Assembly (NCBI RefSeq): GCF_003265705.1
Contig: NW_020313057.1
Location: 7,293,089-7,357,088 of the forward strand
Length of the DNA stretch: 64,000 nucleotides
Reading direction: 5' to 3'
From: Callorhinus ursinus
Lineage: Eukaryota; Chordata; Mammalia; Carnivora; Otariidae
Position numbers and translations under genes: made by a program. Below the pieces are notes generated by a model. That model saw only the letters and a list, made by a program, of their open reading frames with translations, was not told where the DNA came from and did not search any database. Shown piece by piece: positions 22,766-34,824 of this stretch. The number at the start of each line of letters is the position of its first letter. Positions within the stretch are counted from its first letter, which is position 1.

Positions 22766-22806
22766 TTCATTGTGTATTCCTATAGATATGCGGTATATAT
22801 GTGTGT

Positions 22807-22906
22807 NNNNNNNNNNNNNNNNNNNNNNNNNNNNNNNNNNNNNNNNNNNNNNNNNNNNNNNNNNNNNNNNNNNNNNNNNNNNNNNNNNNNNNNNNNNNNN
22901 NNNNNN
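22807..22906. other. Assembly gap, 100 N
   Basis: Exactly 100 N, the conventional placeholder for a gap of unknown size. The left side ends in 'gtatatatgtgtgt', so a TA/TG repeat probably caused the break. Open frames that run across it are meaningless. Confidence 0.99.
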
Positions 22907-23455
22907 TGGGACCAGTCCTGGCCACCAGGATCTGGGAAACAATGACACATGTGCCCCCTTGAGCTGAGACAGTAAAAATCCCATGTGCAATTCTCCAGTA
23001 ACTCTTCATACATCCTGGTGACTAAAAACATCATGTATTAACACTTTGAGCTATATTTGCATGTAGGAGGTTTAGGTGGGAGAATCCTCTGAGGGACAGA
23101 ATGTGAAGGAACGAGCGAAGGAAGGTTAGACTGAGAATATGATGCATTTGCAACAAAAGCTTCAGCTGATCCCAGGGATCCCTGGAGTTCAGAGGGCTTA
23201 TGGGTTGGTCCGGATTTGAGGCAGAGGTGCCGAGCCTCTGCAGTCCTTTATCAACCTGTCACTAAATTTGGCTGTTCCTGGGGAAAGGCAGCTAGCTACC
23301 TTTGGCCTAAGCCCGGGGCATTTACATAATTTGGATTCAGCTGTGAGTCTTCAGCAGGCAACACTCCAGGTAGCTGGAATAATGAGTGTCCTGGTAGTGA
23401 AGGGGAGAGGGAGAGCACCACACCAGCTACTCTGTCATGGAAAACCCTTAGCCTG
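22907..23455. other. Unassigned 0.55 kb after gap
   Basis: Moderate GC, no assured gene. Short open frames overlap on both strands (23268-23462, 23481-23296) but show no domain. It could be a decayed LTR or retroviral internal piece; I cannot name it. Confidence 0.3.
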
Positions 23456-24099
23456 TCATTAGGTTGTTTCCAGTAGATCACTTCTTACAAATGAAGCTAC
23501 TATAAACATTCATGTCCCAGTCTATGTAAAGGCACATTTTTTTACTTCTCACAGATAAATATCTAGAAGTAGCATAGGTAACCTTTGTAATTTGGCGAAA
23601 AAATCAAGTGACCTTGTTAAGTCCACGTCTCTTTCTTCATTTCCTATTACGTCCCATACATGTGTTTTTCTACCTTTACGCCAATACCGTATTGTTTGAT
23701 TACTGTAGCTCTATAAATCTGAAGTTTTGCTAGTGAGAGTCCTCAAACTGTGCTTTTTTTTTCAAAGTTATTTTGATTCTTTTAGTTCCTGTGTATTTCC
23801 ATATAAATTTTAAGATCTTTAGTTTCTACAAAGCACTATATAAGGTTTGTATTGAGATTGATTAAATAGATGCATTGTGGAGAACTGACATCTTTACATT
23901 ATTGAGCTATTCAATAAATAAACATGGCATATCCATTTATTTATATGTCCTATAATTTTTTTCAGCAGTATTGTTTCATATTCAGTATATAGGTCTTATG
24001 AATCAGATTTACCCATAAGTACTTAATATTTTGATGCTGTTGAAAATTATACTGTTTCAGTTTTAATTTGTTTATTGTCACTATATAGAAAGACAACTA

Positions 24100-24215
24100 G
24101 GGACACCTGGCTGGCTCAGTTGGTGGAGCATGTGACTTTTGATCTAGGGGTCATGAGTTTGAGCCCCACATTGGGTGGAAAAATTAATTAAGGAAAATAA
24201 TAATATAAAAATACA
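24100..24215 (+). mobile_element. Older-type Can-SINE / tRNA-derived SINE
   Basis: 'ggacacctggctggctcagt' then 'gagcatgtgacttttgatct' and 'gtttgagccccacattgggt', ending in an A-rich tail. The tRNA head includes a pol III A box (tggctcagttgg) and a B-box-like 'gagtttgagcccc'. It lacks the CT-rich domain of younger copies. Confidence 0.88.
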
Positions 24216-24735
24216 AAGATTTTAGAAGGATAACTGATTTTTGTATATTGATTTCATATTCTGCAAACTTGTGAAATTCACTCTTTAGTTCTAGGACTAT
24301 TCTTTTATGGATATTTATTTCTATCACCTTATTGCCCTAGCTAAAACTTCCAGAACATTGTTTAATAGCAATGGTGAGGACAGATATCCTTACCTTATTC
24401 CTCATCTTAGGGGCTTTTTAAAATTAAATAGGATTTTACCTGAAGATTTTTTTCCTTGTGGTCCTTTATCAGGTTGAGCAATTTTTCTTTAATCTGAGTT
24501 TCTGTTTTTTTTATATCAGAAATGGATTTTAGAACTTGCTAAAGACCTTTTTTTTTGCATCTATTGAGATATTCATATTATTTTTCTTTTTTAGTATACT
24601 TATAAGATAAATTACATTGGTTGGTTTTATAATGTTAATCCAACCTTGCATTCATTGGCTAAACTGTACTTGATATTATCATTTTTACATATTTTTGGAT
24701 TCAACTTCTTAAAATTTTGTGAAGACTGTACATGT

Positions 24736-24768
24736 ATATGTGTGTGTGTCTCTGTGTGTGTGTGTGTG
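24736..24768. repeat. (TG)n microsatellite
   Basis: TG units interrupted by 'tctc', inside the old L1. Confidence 0.9.
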
Positions 24769-25424
24769 GTATGGTCCCTAAAGATTATTGGTTTCTATTT
24801 TTCTCTTTTTTTAATGTTTTTGACTGATTTAAATATTCTAATTTTGATGTCATTGAATGTATTGAGTAACATGCCCTCCTCTTTGATTTTATGGAATACT
24901 TTGAGTACAAATGGTATTATTCCTTCAAGGGTAGTTAAGTTCACCTTGAAGACCTCTGGCCCTAGCCTACTTTTATCAGAAAACTTTTAGCTACAAATCT
25001 AGTTTCTTTAATAGATATAAAGCTATTCAGTTTTTGTTTGTTTGCTTGTTTTTAGTGAGTGAGCAGTGGTCATTTGTATCTTTCAAGGAACTTGTCCATA
25101 TCATCTAAGTTGGGGAATCTTAATGCCATAAAGTTTATGGGCATATTTTCACAACTGTAGAATTTGTAGTATATGTTATCTATTTCACTCAAGGTATTTG
25201 TGTCTTCTCTTTTTCTTTCATGATTAATCTTAGATAAATCTTAGAGATTTATCAACTTTATCTTCTTGAGCAAACTTCTAGTTTCACTGATTTTCTGTTT
25301 TCTTTTCTCTATTTCATTAATATTTCTACTGATTGTTTTTATTTCCATTCTTCTGCTTCATTGTGCTTAATGCTTTACTTTTTTTTTTAATGGGAGAAGC
25401 TTAGATAATTGATTTGAAATACTT

Positions 25425-25618
25425 TTTTTTGAGAGAGAGAGTGAGAGCATGAGCATGGGGTGGGGTAAGGGGAGTGGTAGAGGGAGAGAGAGAATCTCAA
25501 GCAGACTCTGTGCTGAATGCAAAGCCCCATGTGGGGCTGGAACTCATGACCCTGAGATCATGACCTGAGCCAAAATCAAGTGTCAGATGCTTGCCTGACT
25601 GAGCCACCCAAGCACCCC
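25425..25618 (-). mobile_element. Can-SINE with target-site duplication
   Basis: Minus-strand Can-SINE ('gatcatgacctgagcc', 'gactgagccacccaagcacccc'). tgaaatactt at 25415-25424 and 25619-25628 flank it as a perfect 10-bp core, extending to 14 of 15 bases if the T-run is included. It is inserted in the old L1. Confidence 0.95.
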
Positions 25619-26804
25619 TGAAATACTTCTTTTCTGATATAGGCCTTTGGTGATAACAATTTCTGTTTTAGCTACATCCCACAAATTTTAATATATGTGT
25701 TTACATTTTCATTCTGACAAGAATAATTTCCCATTCTCTTTTTTTATGTCTTCTTTGGCTCATGAGCTATTGAGAAGTGTGTAATTTATATTTCAAATGG
25801 TTAGTTATTTTCCAGATATATTTCTTAATTATGTTTAGTTTAATTCAGCTTTGGCAAGAGACTATGCTTCCTATCTTCTTAAATTCATTCTTCTTAAATT
25901 TTTGGATTTGTCTTATTACTCAGAATATAGTATCTCCTGGTAAGCATCTTGGAAAAAGTTAATTCCACTGTTGATTGAAGTGTCTTATGAGCATCAGTGA
26001 GGTCAAATTGATTGATAGTATGATTCCATCTTCTGTATCTTGCTGATTTTCCATGTACTCATTTTATCAGTTATTGAGGTGGTGGTATTAAAATGTCCTA
26101 CATAGTGTGGTATGTTTAGTTCTCTTTGCTGTTCTATCCATTTTTGTTTCATGTGTTTTGTATCTCCATTATTATGTGTGGAAACATTTAGAATTGTGTC
26201 ATCTTGATGAGTTGATTCCTTCCTCATTTTGATATAGTCCTCTTCATTCACATTAATATTCTTTGCTCTGAAATATACTTTATCTGATATTAATAAAGCT
26301 ATTCCAGCTTTGAAAAAAATGATATTGAAATGATATTTAATTTTAGATTCTTTTTACTTTTATGATATTTGTGTCTTGGTGTTTAAATTGGTTTTCTATA
26401 GGCAGTATTCTATTAGGTCTTACTTTGTTATTCAGTCTGACAGTGATTGCCATTTAACCTAAGTGTCAGGACAATTTTTACTTAGTAGATTATTAGTATC
26501 ATTGGCTTTAGTCTGGTATGGTGTCTTGCTTTTCCATTTGTATCATCTGTTCTTTGCTGCATGTTTCCCCCTTCTTCTATTTTTTGGATTAATTGAGTAC
26601 TTTCTGCAATTCCATTTATCTCCTATTTTGGCTAATTAGTTATACCTTTTTTGAGTTATTTTAATGGTTGCTTTTGAGCTTTTTGTATGCAACGTAGATT
26701 TATCACAGTCTACTATTAGGTAATTTTATGCCACCTTACATATACGAATTTTGTAACAGTGCTGTACCTCATCCCTCCTCCATCCGCTGGCCTTTGTGCT
26801 ATTC

Positions 26805-27017
26805 CTTTTTTTTTCTTTTTTTAAGATATTTGTTTATTTATTTTAGAGAGAGAGAAGGGTAGGAGGGGCAGCAGGAGGGGAGAGAGAGAGCCTTGGGCAG
26901 ATTCCCCTGCTGAGCTTGGAGTCCGACACTGGGCTTGATCTCATGACTCTGAGATCACGATCTGAGCCGAAACCAAAAGTTGGATGCTGAACTGACTGAA
27001 CTACCCAGGCACCCCCA
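26805..27017 (-). mobile_element. Can-SINE
   Basis: Minus-strand copy with 'tttgtttatttattttagag', 'gatcacgatctgagcc' and 'actgaactacccaggcaccccc'. Short flank repeat tgctattc at 26797-26804 and 27018-27025. It is inserted in the old L1. Confidence 0.94.
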
Positions 27018-27885
27018 TGCTATTCTTGTTAATCATTTTTATTTCCCTATATATCCTACATTGTTATTATTTTGCTCTATAAGTCTTTATAAAAAAGTCA
27101 TAAATTATTTAAACAGATTAAACATTTTAATATACCCACAGAACTACCATTATTGTATTTACCCATGTAGTTAACGTTTTCATGCTCTTCATTTCTTTAT
27201 GTAGATCCAGATTTCTAGCTGGTACCCAATTCTTGTCTGCCTGGAGCATTTCTGTTAAATACGTCTTGTATGCAGGTATGGCAGTGATGTATCTTTCAGC
27301 TTCTGCATGTGTGAAAAGATCTGTATTTCATCATTTCTGAAAATATTTCGTTGGATGTATACTGTAATTCTAGGTGGTAGTATTTTTTAATGATTCAAAG
27401 GTTTTGCTTACTCTCTTCTGGCTCACATTGTTTCCAATGAGAAACATGCTTTTAATCTTACGTAATATTTGTATCTCGTCTGTTTTCTTGCCTCGATACT
27501 TCGGCTATTTTTTTTCCTTTATTGCCAGTTTTAAAAATTTGATTATTAAGTGATTGGTAGTTTTCTTCATAATTCCTATTTTGGGAATTTATAAAACATC
27601 AAGGATCTCCTATTTTATGAGTATTCCTGAATTTAGAGAATTTCTATCCATTTTTTTGTCAATTTTTTTTTCTGTTCCCCTTTGTCTTTTTGTTTTAGGA
27701 CTCAATTTATACATGTATTGTGCTGCTTGAAAATTTCCCACGGCTCTGTGATGCTCTTTCACTTTCTTCTTTGTGTTTTATTTCAGATAGTTTTTATTGT
27801 CTGTCTTTATGTTCACGGATCTTTTTTCTGTGATATCTAATCTGCCTTTAATCTCATTCAGCCTGAATAAGGTCGGTTTTATCAC

Positions 27886-28530
27886 CTATCACCTAAATGT
27901 GTTAACAGAAGCCTAAAGGGAATGTTACCCACTAAAGATTACATAAACAAAGGACAAGGGTCTCAATGCAGGCCTGGCTGACTTTAAAATAATAAGCTCA
28001 CTACGTGGCCTTGTCATGAACACACCTGGGAGACACCAAGGGGAGGGGGAAGAATGGCTCACACAGAGACCACAACAGATTGAGACACGACCATGTATTG
28101 TGGCAAATCGAAGGTTGTGGTTGGTCCGAGCAAGAGTAACAAGTGCACACGTGGAAGCTTGTCTGTTGTGGTCTGAAAGTCCATTGATGGGGAGTAGTGG
28201 CAGTGATGACCACAAAGCTCAACCAGGATGGACACCCGGCTTGATACAAACTCCATGGCCCAGACGTACTTGCTGTCTTAGAGCAACTCATGAGACCAAG
28301 GTGGATTTGGAAAGGGGAACTGCTCAGGTGGTTCTGCTCCTTTTCATCCTCTCTCTTGCTGTGTTTGATACCTCCTGGTACAGGTGATTCTTACAGGAAT
28401 TATGTTTGAAAAGAGCAGAAATGGAACTACTGTTGAAAGACCTGGTTTTTTTTTCCTTCTTGTTTTTCTAAATAGAATATATATGTGATTATTTACATGT
28501 TAAATAAAAAGAAAAGAAAAAAATATGCCG
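27886..28530 (+). other. Unassigned GC-richer island with polyadenylation-like end
   Basis: Between old L1 and AT-rich DNA sits about 0.6 kb of clearly higher GC. It has overlapping open frames on both strands (plus 28016-28387, 123 codons; minus 28215-27925 and 28291-28001, 96 codons each). None shows a domain I know. On the plus strand it ends with AATAAA (28502-28508) and an A-rich run. It could be a processed retrocopy 3' part, an LTR, or unique sequence. I could not find a target-site duplication. Confidence 0.35.
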
Positions 28531-30408
28531 TACATTTTTATGGGTATTTAATACACGGAGGTTACTGGCAAGAAGTGATAGACCTGGATGACAAGTGAAA
28601 TTGTCATTTACATGAGGAATGAACCCTTGTGTGCAGAGCCCAGGGACCTCCCCCTTCCCCTGGCTGGCCTTCTAGTAGAAAGTCATAGAAATGGTGAATT
28701 TACTATTTCTCCAGAACTTTCTCCACAGTAGCCACCCTATCCCAGCACTCACTTTCCCATCTGTGTCTCTTCTCTCAGGATTCCCTTTCTGCTCCTGGCC
28801 ATATGGCTCCCCATCCAGGCAGACACCTTTTGCAAATCCCTCCCCATAATCCTAGAGATTAATATCATCTTCAAGAAAAACATGGCTCTTAGTTTGTGAT
28901 ATGCAATCCAAAGTCTCTCGTTTATGTATTATTCATGGTGTGAACATAGGGGTGGTTGCCTTTATCACTCCAAGTTCTGAAGTATTATTTATGGTAAAAG
29001 AGGTGTTGGAAGAAGAGAGTCCTGTGACCTGTGGACACTGTAAGATCTCAAGAGCAGTTGTGTGTGGGCGTGAGCTTCTCATGGCCCCTTCTCAAAGAGT
29101 ATGTTATAGGAGGTTCTCTTTTTTCCTTCTGATTGTTTAGTGACACCTGTGGACCTTTCTGTATCTCTTGCATGCACGGAGGCAAGCATGCATATGCACA
29201 CACACACATACACACACAGCTTTCTTTACTGATGACAAGTATTCTGAGATAATAATGCCCACACCCGCTAGAGGAAACATGCTCTCTCTAAACGCTCAGT
29301 GTTTTACTATTTCTAAGGCAACTGCTCTCCAAAGGAGAATGATATGATAGTGTTCTTTCCTCGCCCCCTCTCTGCCCCTGCAACTTTTATAATTGGACCG
29401 GGAGAAAAAACGATCCCCTGTACTGAGCCATATTTTTCTTAATGGAAACTATTGGCTGCATATTGGGGCCATATGAAGAGATTTACTCATATCCTTAGCC
29501 AAAGGCTAAGCTTATTCCAAATATATGTTTGGAAAGAAGAAAGAGAATTGTTTTACTTTTTAGTTACAAGAAGAAGGAGGCTGTTATAATAAGAATTCAT
29601 TTGTATTTAGGGTATAGGAAAACAAATGGAACTTTGACAGATTTTCTCTTGGGAAAATGGTGTAGAAGAGAGTCATGAACATTTGAAATGGACAGTGTAG
29701 AATATAAGAGAGGGAACTGATAAAGATAAAACAAATGGTTTTAAATGGTACTGAGCAAGGAGTCCAATTGAAGGTGGAGATTATAAATTTGTCATGACAG
29801 TAATCTGCATGGTTGTGACCTGGTTCAGGAATGGAAAAATACGGATGGCCAGATGGATCTATAGTTACGAGTTTGCAGGAGAGTGGATTGCAGACCCAAG
29901 AGTAGCAGAGGGATGATGTTGCTGCTCAGGAGCTGATTGAGATACTGGGCACAGAAAGCCTTCCTCAGCAAAAGGGGAGGGAAAGTCACATGTGTTCCAT
30001 CAGCTCCTTTTAGTCCCACTGTGACTAGCTAAATCCTGTTGGCAGTCCTTCCTGGGGGTGTTCATACTGCCTCGCCGTCTGCCACCTCTTGGACATACAT
30101 GTTGCGACAACAAACAGTGGTGCTGGGTTAATCTTCCTATTGCAACATTCTAATTGGGAATCCCCCGCTCAAACACATTTAATGTCTTCCCTTTGCCTTT
30201 TCAATGTCTTCCATTTTCCTTATTGGCAACTTAAAACTTTCATATGGATTGTATTGTTCCATAGAACATTCCAGTTTAAAGTATGATCGACTCTATTCAT
30301 TGTGTCACTGCATGTCAGGTAAGGTAGTTGATTCTGATTCTTCACAGGAAATAATCCAATGGATGTTGACCCCACTTTTCTGATCTCTTGATGGATAGGG
30401 ACAAGGGG
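28531..30408. other. Unassigned 1.9 kb
   Basis: No gene recognised. A short CA-type repeat lies near 29198-29218. Open frames are at most 79 codons. Confidence 0.35.
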
Positions 30409-30426
30409 AGAGACTGATTCTGTTCT

Positions 30427-30611
30427 TTTTTTTTTAAGGTTTTATTTATTTGTCAGAGAGAGAGCGCACAAGCAGGGAGAGCAGCAGGTAGAGGGAGAAG
30501 CAGGCTCCCCGCTGAGCAAGGAGTCCCATACAGGATTCGATCCCAGAACCCTGAGATCATGACCTGAGCTGAAGGCAGATGCTTAACTGACTGAGCCACC
30601 CAGGCACTCCC
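30427..30611 (-). mobile_element. Can-SINE with long target-site duplication
   Basis: Minus-strand copy ('aaggttttatttatttgtcag', 'gatcatgacctgagctgaag', 'gactgagccacccaggcactcc'). Flanks agagactgattctgttct (30409-30426) and agaggctgattctgttct (30612-30629) match in 17 of 18 bases. Confidence 0.97.
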
Positions 30612-30629
30612 AGAGGCTGATTCTGTTCT

Positions 30630-32236
30630 GATGAACAAGGCAGAAGGGCATAGGGAGCATAATAAAAATTTAGATCCCTGGCCCTAAACTGGGGTTTTGT
30701 GGTTGGTGCTAAATTCATCTCCCCACAAAGAGTACCTGAGATCTAACTTCATTTTCCACCCCTTCCCCTGCAAGTGCTCGGGTGGCAGCATCAGCAGCAT
30801 GTGTAGCTATATATGATTCACAGACTTGTTAAAATTATTTTAATTGTTAGATCAGAGGCATCCTAAAGAGAAAGCATACGTTCTTTGCATTTTTCTCTAG
30901 GGTTGAAAATGTTGCCTTGGGGAATGTTGTCATTTTTATCTTTTTCACATACATAATTAGGATTCTTTGTTACAACTTTTAATAAGTAATAGTCTTAAAG
31001 AGCACTTAATTTAGATGAACCATGCTAGTAGGCAAAGGGAATTGAAATATCCTATAAATTATTGAAATTAGCCTATGGAAAACAAAATTCATTAAATTCT
31101 TTGGCATTCTGGAAAAACTCTCTACTCTCTGCATCCCCTCCCTTTGGAAACTTACCTGCTCTCCAAGGCCCAACTCCAAGGGGACTTTCTGCATAAATTT
31201 CCCCTATCCATACATATTCCTTTCCTCCTTTCAATTCAGGTGACACTTTGTACTTTGTGAAGCTATTTTATGTCATAAAATATTTTTCTAGACACTTTAT
31301 CTTTCCAACTATAAAATCATTAAGTAGCTTACATAGATACTTGTAAACATTTATATAAAATTAGTAGCATTGTTATTTTATTTCAAATAAAGTTTTTATG
31401 CCTTTTTTTATTGTAATCCTTGCTACAACCCTGTGTGTAGACAATTTGAAGACAATGATCATTGTATTGCATTTACTGTGACGCTTTGGAGTGAAAGAGT
31501 CGTAGGCTGTATTCCTGAATCCAAAACTTAGTTAACTTTGTGACTTTAGGCAGATTGGTTAATTTCTCTGAGCTTTCTTTTCCTCATCTATGCAAGTAGA
31601 ATGGTATTTATATCTTAAAATTTTTATATGCATTTATATATTTATATAACATATCACTGTCCTAAGAAATGAATTATTGTTTATATATGAGATAACGTAT
31701 AAAATGCTAACAAGCGAGGTATTCAGATAATTTTCAGGGACCTGTGGGAATAGTTTGAGACATTTTTTACTCTGTATATTAGAAGTGCATTAACTTTAAA
31801 GTAATGTACTTGTACTTGACTATTACTAAGTAGCACATAAGCCAAAATGAAATGTAAAACCCTGGAGCCCTGTATTTTCTTCTTCTAGGGAAGAACAAAT
31901 CCCACAGTCTTAGACATCATAAAAGTCAGAACAAATTCAAACAGATTAACAAGAGTATACATGTGTATGAGAGGCCCAAATAATCTGAATATATATCAAT
32001 GTTTTGAATCATGAAATATCAGTCATGAAAGAAATGTCAACATGAAAGACATTATCAATAAAAAACATTCATTTAGTAAGTTCCCTAATATAGCAAGCAG
32101 ACAGTTTTAGGCAAGGGTCAAGACAAAGCAGGCATAGAGATCCTTCCAGATTATTCTCAGCACCAAAGAGAATAAGAAAAAAAGTTTACACAAACAGCAG
32201 TAACTTGCGAGGGGCACTGTGTGTCTGACCATGCTT
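30630..32236. other. Unassigned 1.6 kb with one MIR
   Basis: AT-rich, no gene recognised. It contains the MIR at 31480-31650. Confidence 0.35.
31480..31650 (+). mobile_element. MIR SINE
   Basis: 'ctgaatccaaaacttagtt', 'ttgtgactttaggcagattggtt' and 'aatttctctgagctttctttt' followed by 'cctcatctatgcaag' track the MIR core in order. Confidence 0.78.
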
Positions 32237-32249
32237 ATTTTAACCTCTT

Positions 32250-32454
32250 TTCTTCCCCCCAGATTTTATTTATTTATTTGGGGGAGAGAGAGAGACAGTA
32301 GCAGGGTGGAGCAGAGCGGAGGGACAAGCAGACTATGCACTGAACTCAGAGCCTGACACGGGGCTTGATCTTATGACCCTGATGTCATGCTCATGAGATC
32401 ATGGCTAAAATCATGACTGGATGCTTAACTGACTGAGCCACCCCAGCATGCCTC
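32250..32454 (-). mobile_element. Can-SINE with internal repeat near the tRNA head
   Basis: Minus-strand copy ('agattttatttatttatttgg', 'gactgagccaccccagcatg'). Flanks attttaacctctt (32237-32249) and atttaaacctctt (32455-32467) match in 12 of 13. The usual 'gatcatgacctgagc' block is replaced by a short imperfect repeat ('atgtcatgctcatgagatcatgg', 32380-32402). Confidence 0.92.
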
Positions 32455-32467
32455 ATTTAAACCTCTT

Positions 32468-34589
32468 GTGCCTGTTGTAAGAAAGAGAACATGCGACACA
32501 TAGTAGGGTGGGTCTGGAGACTCTGATTAAATACTTAGGTACGACTGATGAACAATGCTTTGGCACTGTTTGAACATCAGACTCATTGAAACTTATTTTC
32601 AGAAAGAAAAAAAATGCTGTTTCACTTAGAGCAATGAAACAAACATCGGCTATGGGCAGTTCGACAGAGAGTGACCAGTAAGATAGCTTCCACAGAGGTT
32701 GGCTTATTTTGGAGAACAATAGGCCACAACTCATATTGCTTGAGGTGGATATCCATATCAAGATGACCGATATAATTTCTCAAGACAAAAATATTTTATT
32801 GGGTGACTTTGGCAGTCCTCTGGCCTGTAATCAGAAAACAGTAGTAACTTTACACAGGATGATAAAAGTGTATGTTGCCACACTCCCAAAATCATTGCAA
32901 AATAGGGTTATCAATAGGAAATTAAACAATTCCATAAAATATTTTGAACTCAACACAAACCTAATTATGTAGTTATAAGCATGTAGGGATTTTATTAAAT
33001 AACATAATTTCCCACAAACATTTTAACATTTATGAAGTCTTAGAATGACAAATACAGGAATAGAGAAAAAGCACAGTATTTTGACCTGGATATAATTTCC
33101 TCCTGGACCTGGCACTTTCTAGCCATTACCTTCAGAATATACTCTGATAAAGATGCCTTTTATGCTTCTGGTTTCTGTTATAAAATCTGTGCAAGATTAC
33201 TTATCGTATGTCATTGTTAAGAAGGAGACATTCCTTAATGTGGTTAACACTTAGTAGGTCCACGATAAATGGTAGATTTTCATCATTAATTTTACTATAA
33301 TGATACAAAAAAAAATCCATGAGTTGAAAAAAATCCATCGTGAATTCACATTAACTTTCTGGCTTTTGATACTAAAATTAAATATTACCTTAATAACACC
33401 CCGAGAATCAGGGTCAGTAGGGATGATTTCCTAATGCACTGGTTAATTTTCATTTGGAATTAAGAGAGGTATGTTCTTGCCCTCCCTTATTTTTATGAAC
33501 CTTAATGATTTGATAGCACTTTTGGATGTTAAGTGTCCTTCTCTGTCCCCTTAGAAAACTGAAACAGTATAAACGTTCACTTGTAGTTAGATGACATGGT
33601 TATATTATCACAAATTAGGGGTAGCTTTAAGAGATAACTGGTACTTCTACATAATTACTTTTAGAAATAATTGCTTAAAATGAAGTATCCCAAGGTCAAA
33701 ATGATTTTTGGTAAGTGCCCTTCAGCTTGGAATTAACAACTCCACCGAATAAATCAATCCATTCAATTGTCTGGGAGTACTTTTTGTATCGTGTTTGTTT
33801 TAAAGGATTAAACCTGTACAGTACATTATTGGAAGTTACATATTCTCCAGGTGCACCATTGGAAGTATGAGTTTAGTAGCAATTTAACATTTTTCAAGTT
33901 AATATTATTGCAACTATGCCCTAAGGGGAGAAAAAAACAACATGGAGGCCTTAATTGTCCATTTGTCAGTTTGTTGGTATGAATTTAGCATTTCAATCTC
34001 AGGAAATCTTGGCCCTATTCGCCCACACTGCCTCAGCAACTCCTCCAAGCTCAGATGAGTTATTTGGGCATGTTTTTTACCCTTTCTTGGCTTTTTTTAA
34101 TTTCAGGTGTACATTCTCTTAATTAGCAGCACAGAGTTTTATATTCCAACTATTGCACAGTATTTTTCAATAATGTTGATGGAAGACCACTTATTCAGTA
34201 ATTTATTTATTTAGATACTATAAATCTTATCATTTGGTGAAATCAGGCTATTATAAATATGTCGCATGTATACATTACTCAACAGAAGTTCAGCTTTATG
34301 ATATCAGACAAGTTATAGTTCTTCCTCCACATGTCTTCTGAAGATGTTAGTTATAGCTCAGAGCATTCGTTTTTGGATTATACCTCACATCACAGTTTTA
34401 GAAATAGTTTTAATTCCTCTAAACAACTACACATATTAATTTATTGGCAAAACTAGATTATATAACCAATGAAACTTCCTTTTTTTTTTTTTTGATTGTT
34501 AAAAATCTCAGAGCAAAGTTTGTGATCCACAACTTTATGGGACATTTCACCTAAACTTATCTCTAGCTTCATCCTGTTTTTCTCATTCT
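32468..34589. other. Unassigned 2.1 kb
   Basis: Low-repeat AT-rich DNA; no gene. The two frames at 32453-32761 (minus) and 32709-32972 (plus) are unrecognised and show no domain. Confidence 0.35.
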
Positions 34590-34603
34590 AAAAATCTTTT
34601 TAT

Positions 34604-34735
34604 TTTTGGAGCATGTGGATGGCTCATTCAGTTAAGTATTTGACTTTTGATCTCAGCTCAGGTCTTGATTTCATGGTCATGAGTTCAAGCCCCACATGGG
34701 GTTCCATGGTGGGCATGGAGCCTACTTTAAAAATA
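34604..34735 (+). mobile_element. Older-type Can-SINE
   Basis: 'ggagcatgtggatggctcattcagttaagt' (34608-34637), 'tcatggtcatgagttcaagc', 'cccacatggggttccatggt', ending in an A-rich tail. It is plus strand and diverged. The flanks share aatcttttt-type words. Confidence 0.86.
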
Positions 34736-34824
34736 ATCTTTTTTTTTATTTCCTTGTATCACATGAATTTATATGTACACAATATTATAGCCATTTTAAT
34801 TCATGAAAATTTATGGCTCTGATC

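Larger units (their letters stand above)
23460..27885 (-). mobile_element. Old L1 (L1M), about 4.4 kb with SINE insertions
   Basis: Reverse-strand L1 text runs continuously from the ORF2 C-terminal region ('ccaataccgtattgtttgattactgtagctctataa' at 23680-23715, split here for length) through the RT and endonuclease regions and past ORF1. Its 5' side ends near 'ctgtgatatctaatctgcctttaatctcattcag' (27830-27865). Can-SINEs interrupt it at 24100, 25425 and 26805. No long frame survives; decay places it well before the SINEs. Confidence 0.83.

Noticed and set aside
22676..23034. Several open frames of 78-104 codons
   Set aside because: They run through the 100-N gap and a TA repeat, so the middle is unknown.
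24100..24180. A tRNA gene
   Set aside because: The tRNA-like head with A and B boxes belongs to a Can-SINE; it lacks a full cloverleaf and is followed by a SINE tail. The same holds for the other SINE heads.
28016..28387. 123-codon plus-strand frame as a gene
   Set aside because: No domain recognised and overlapping frames on the other strand. Kept only as an unassigned island with a finding.
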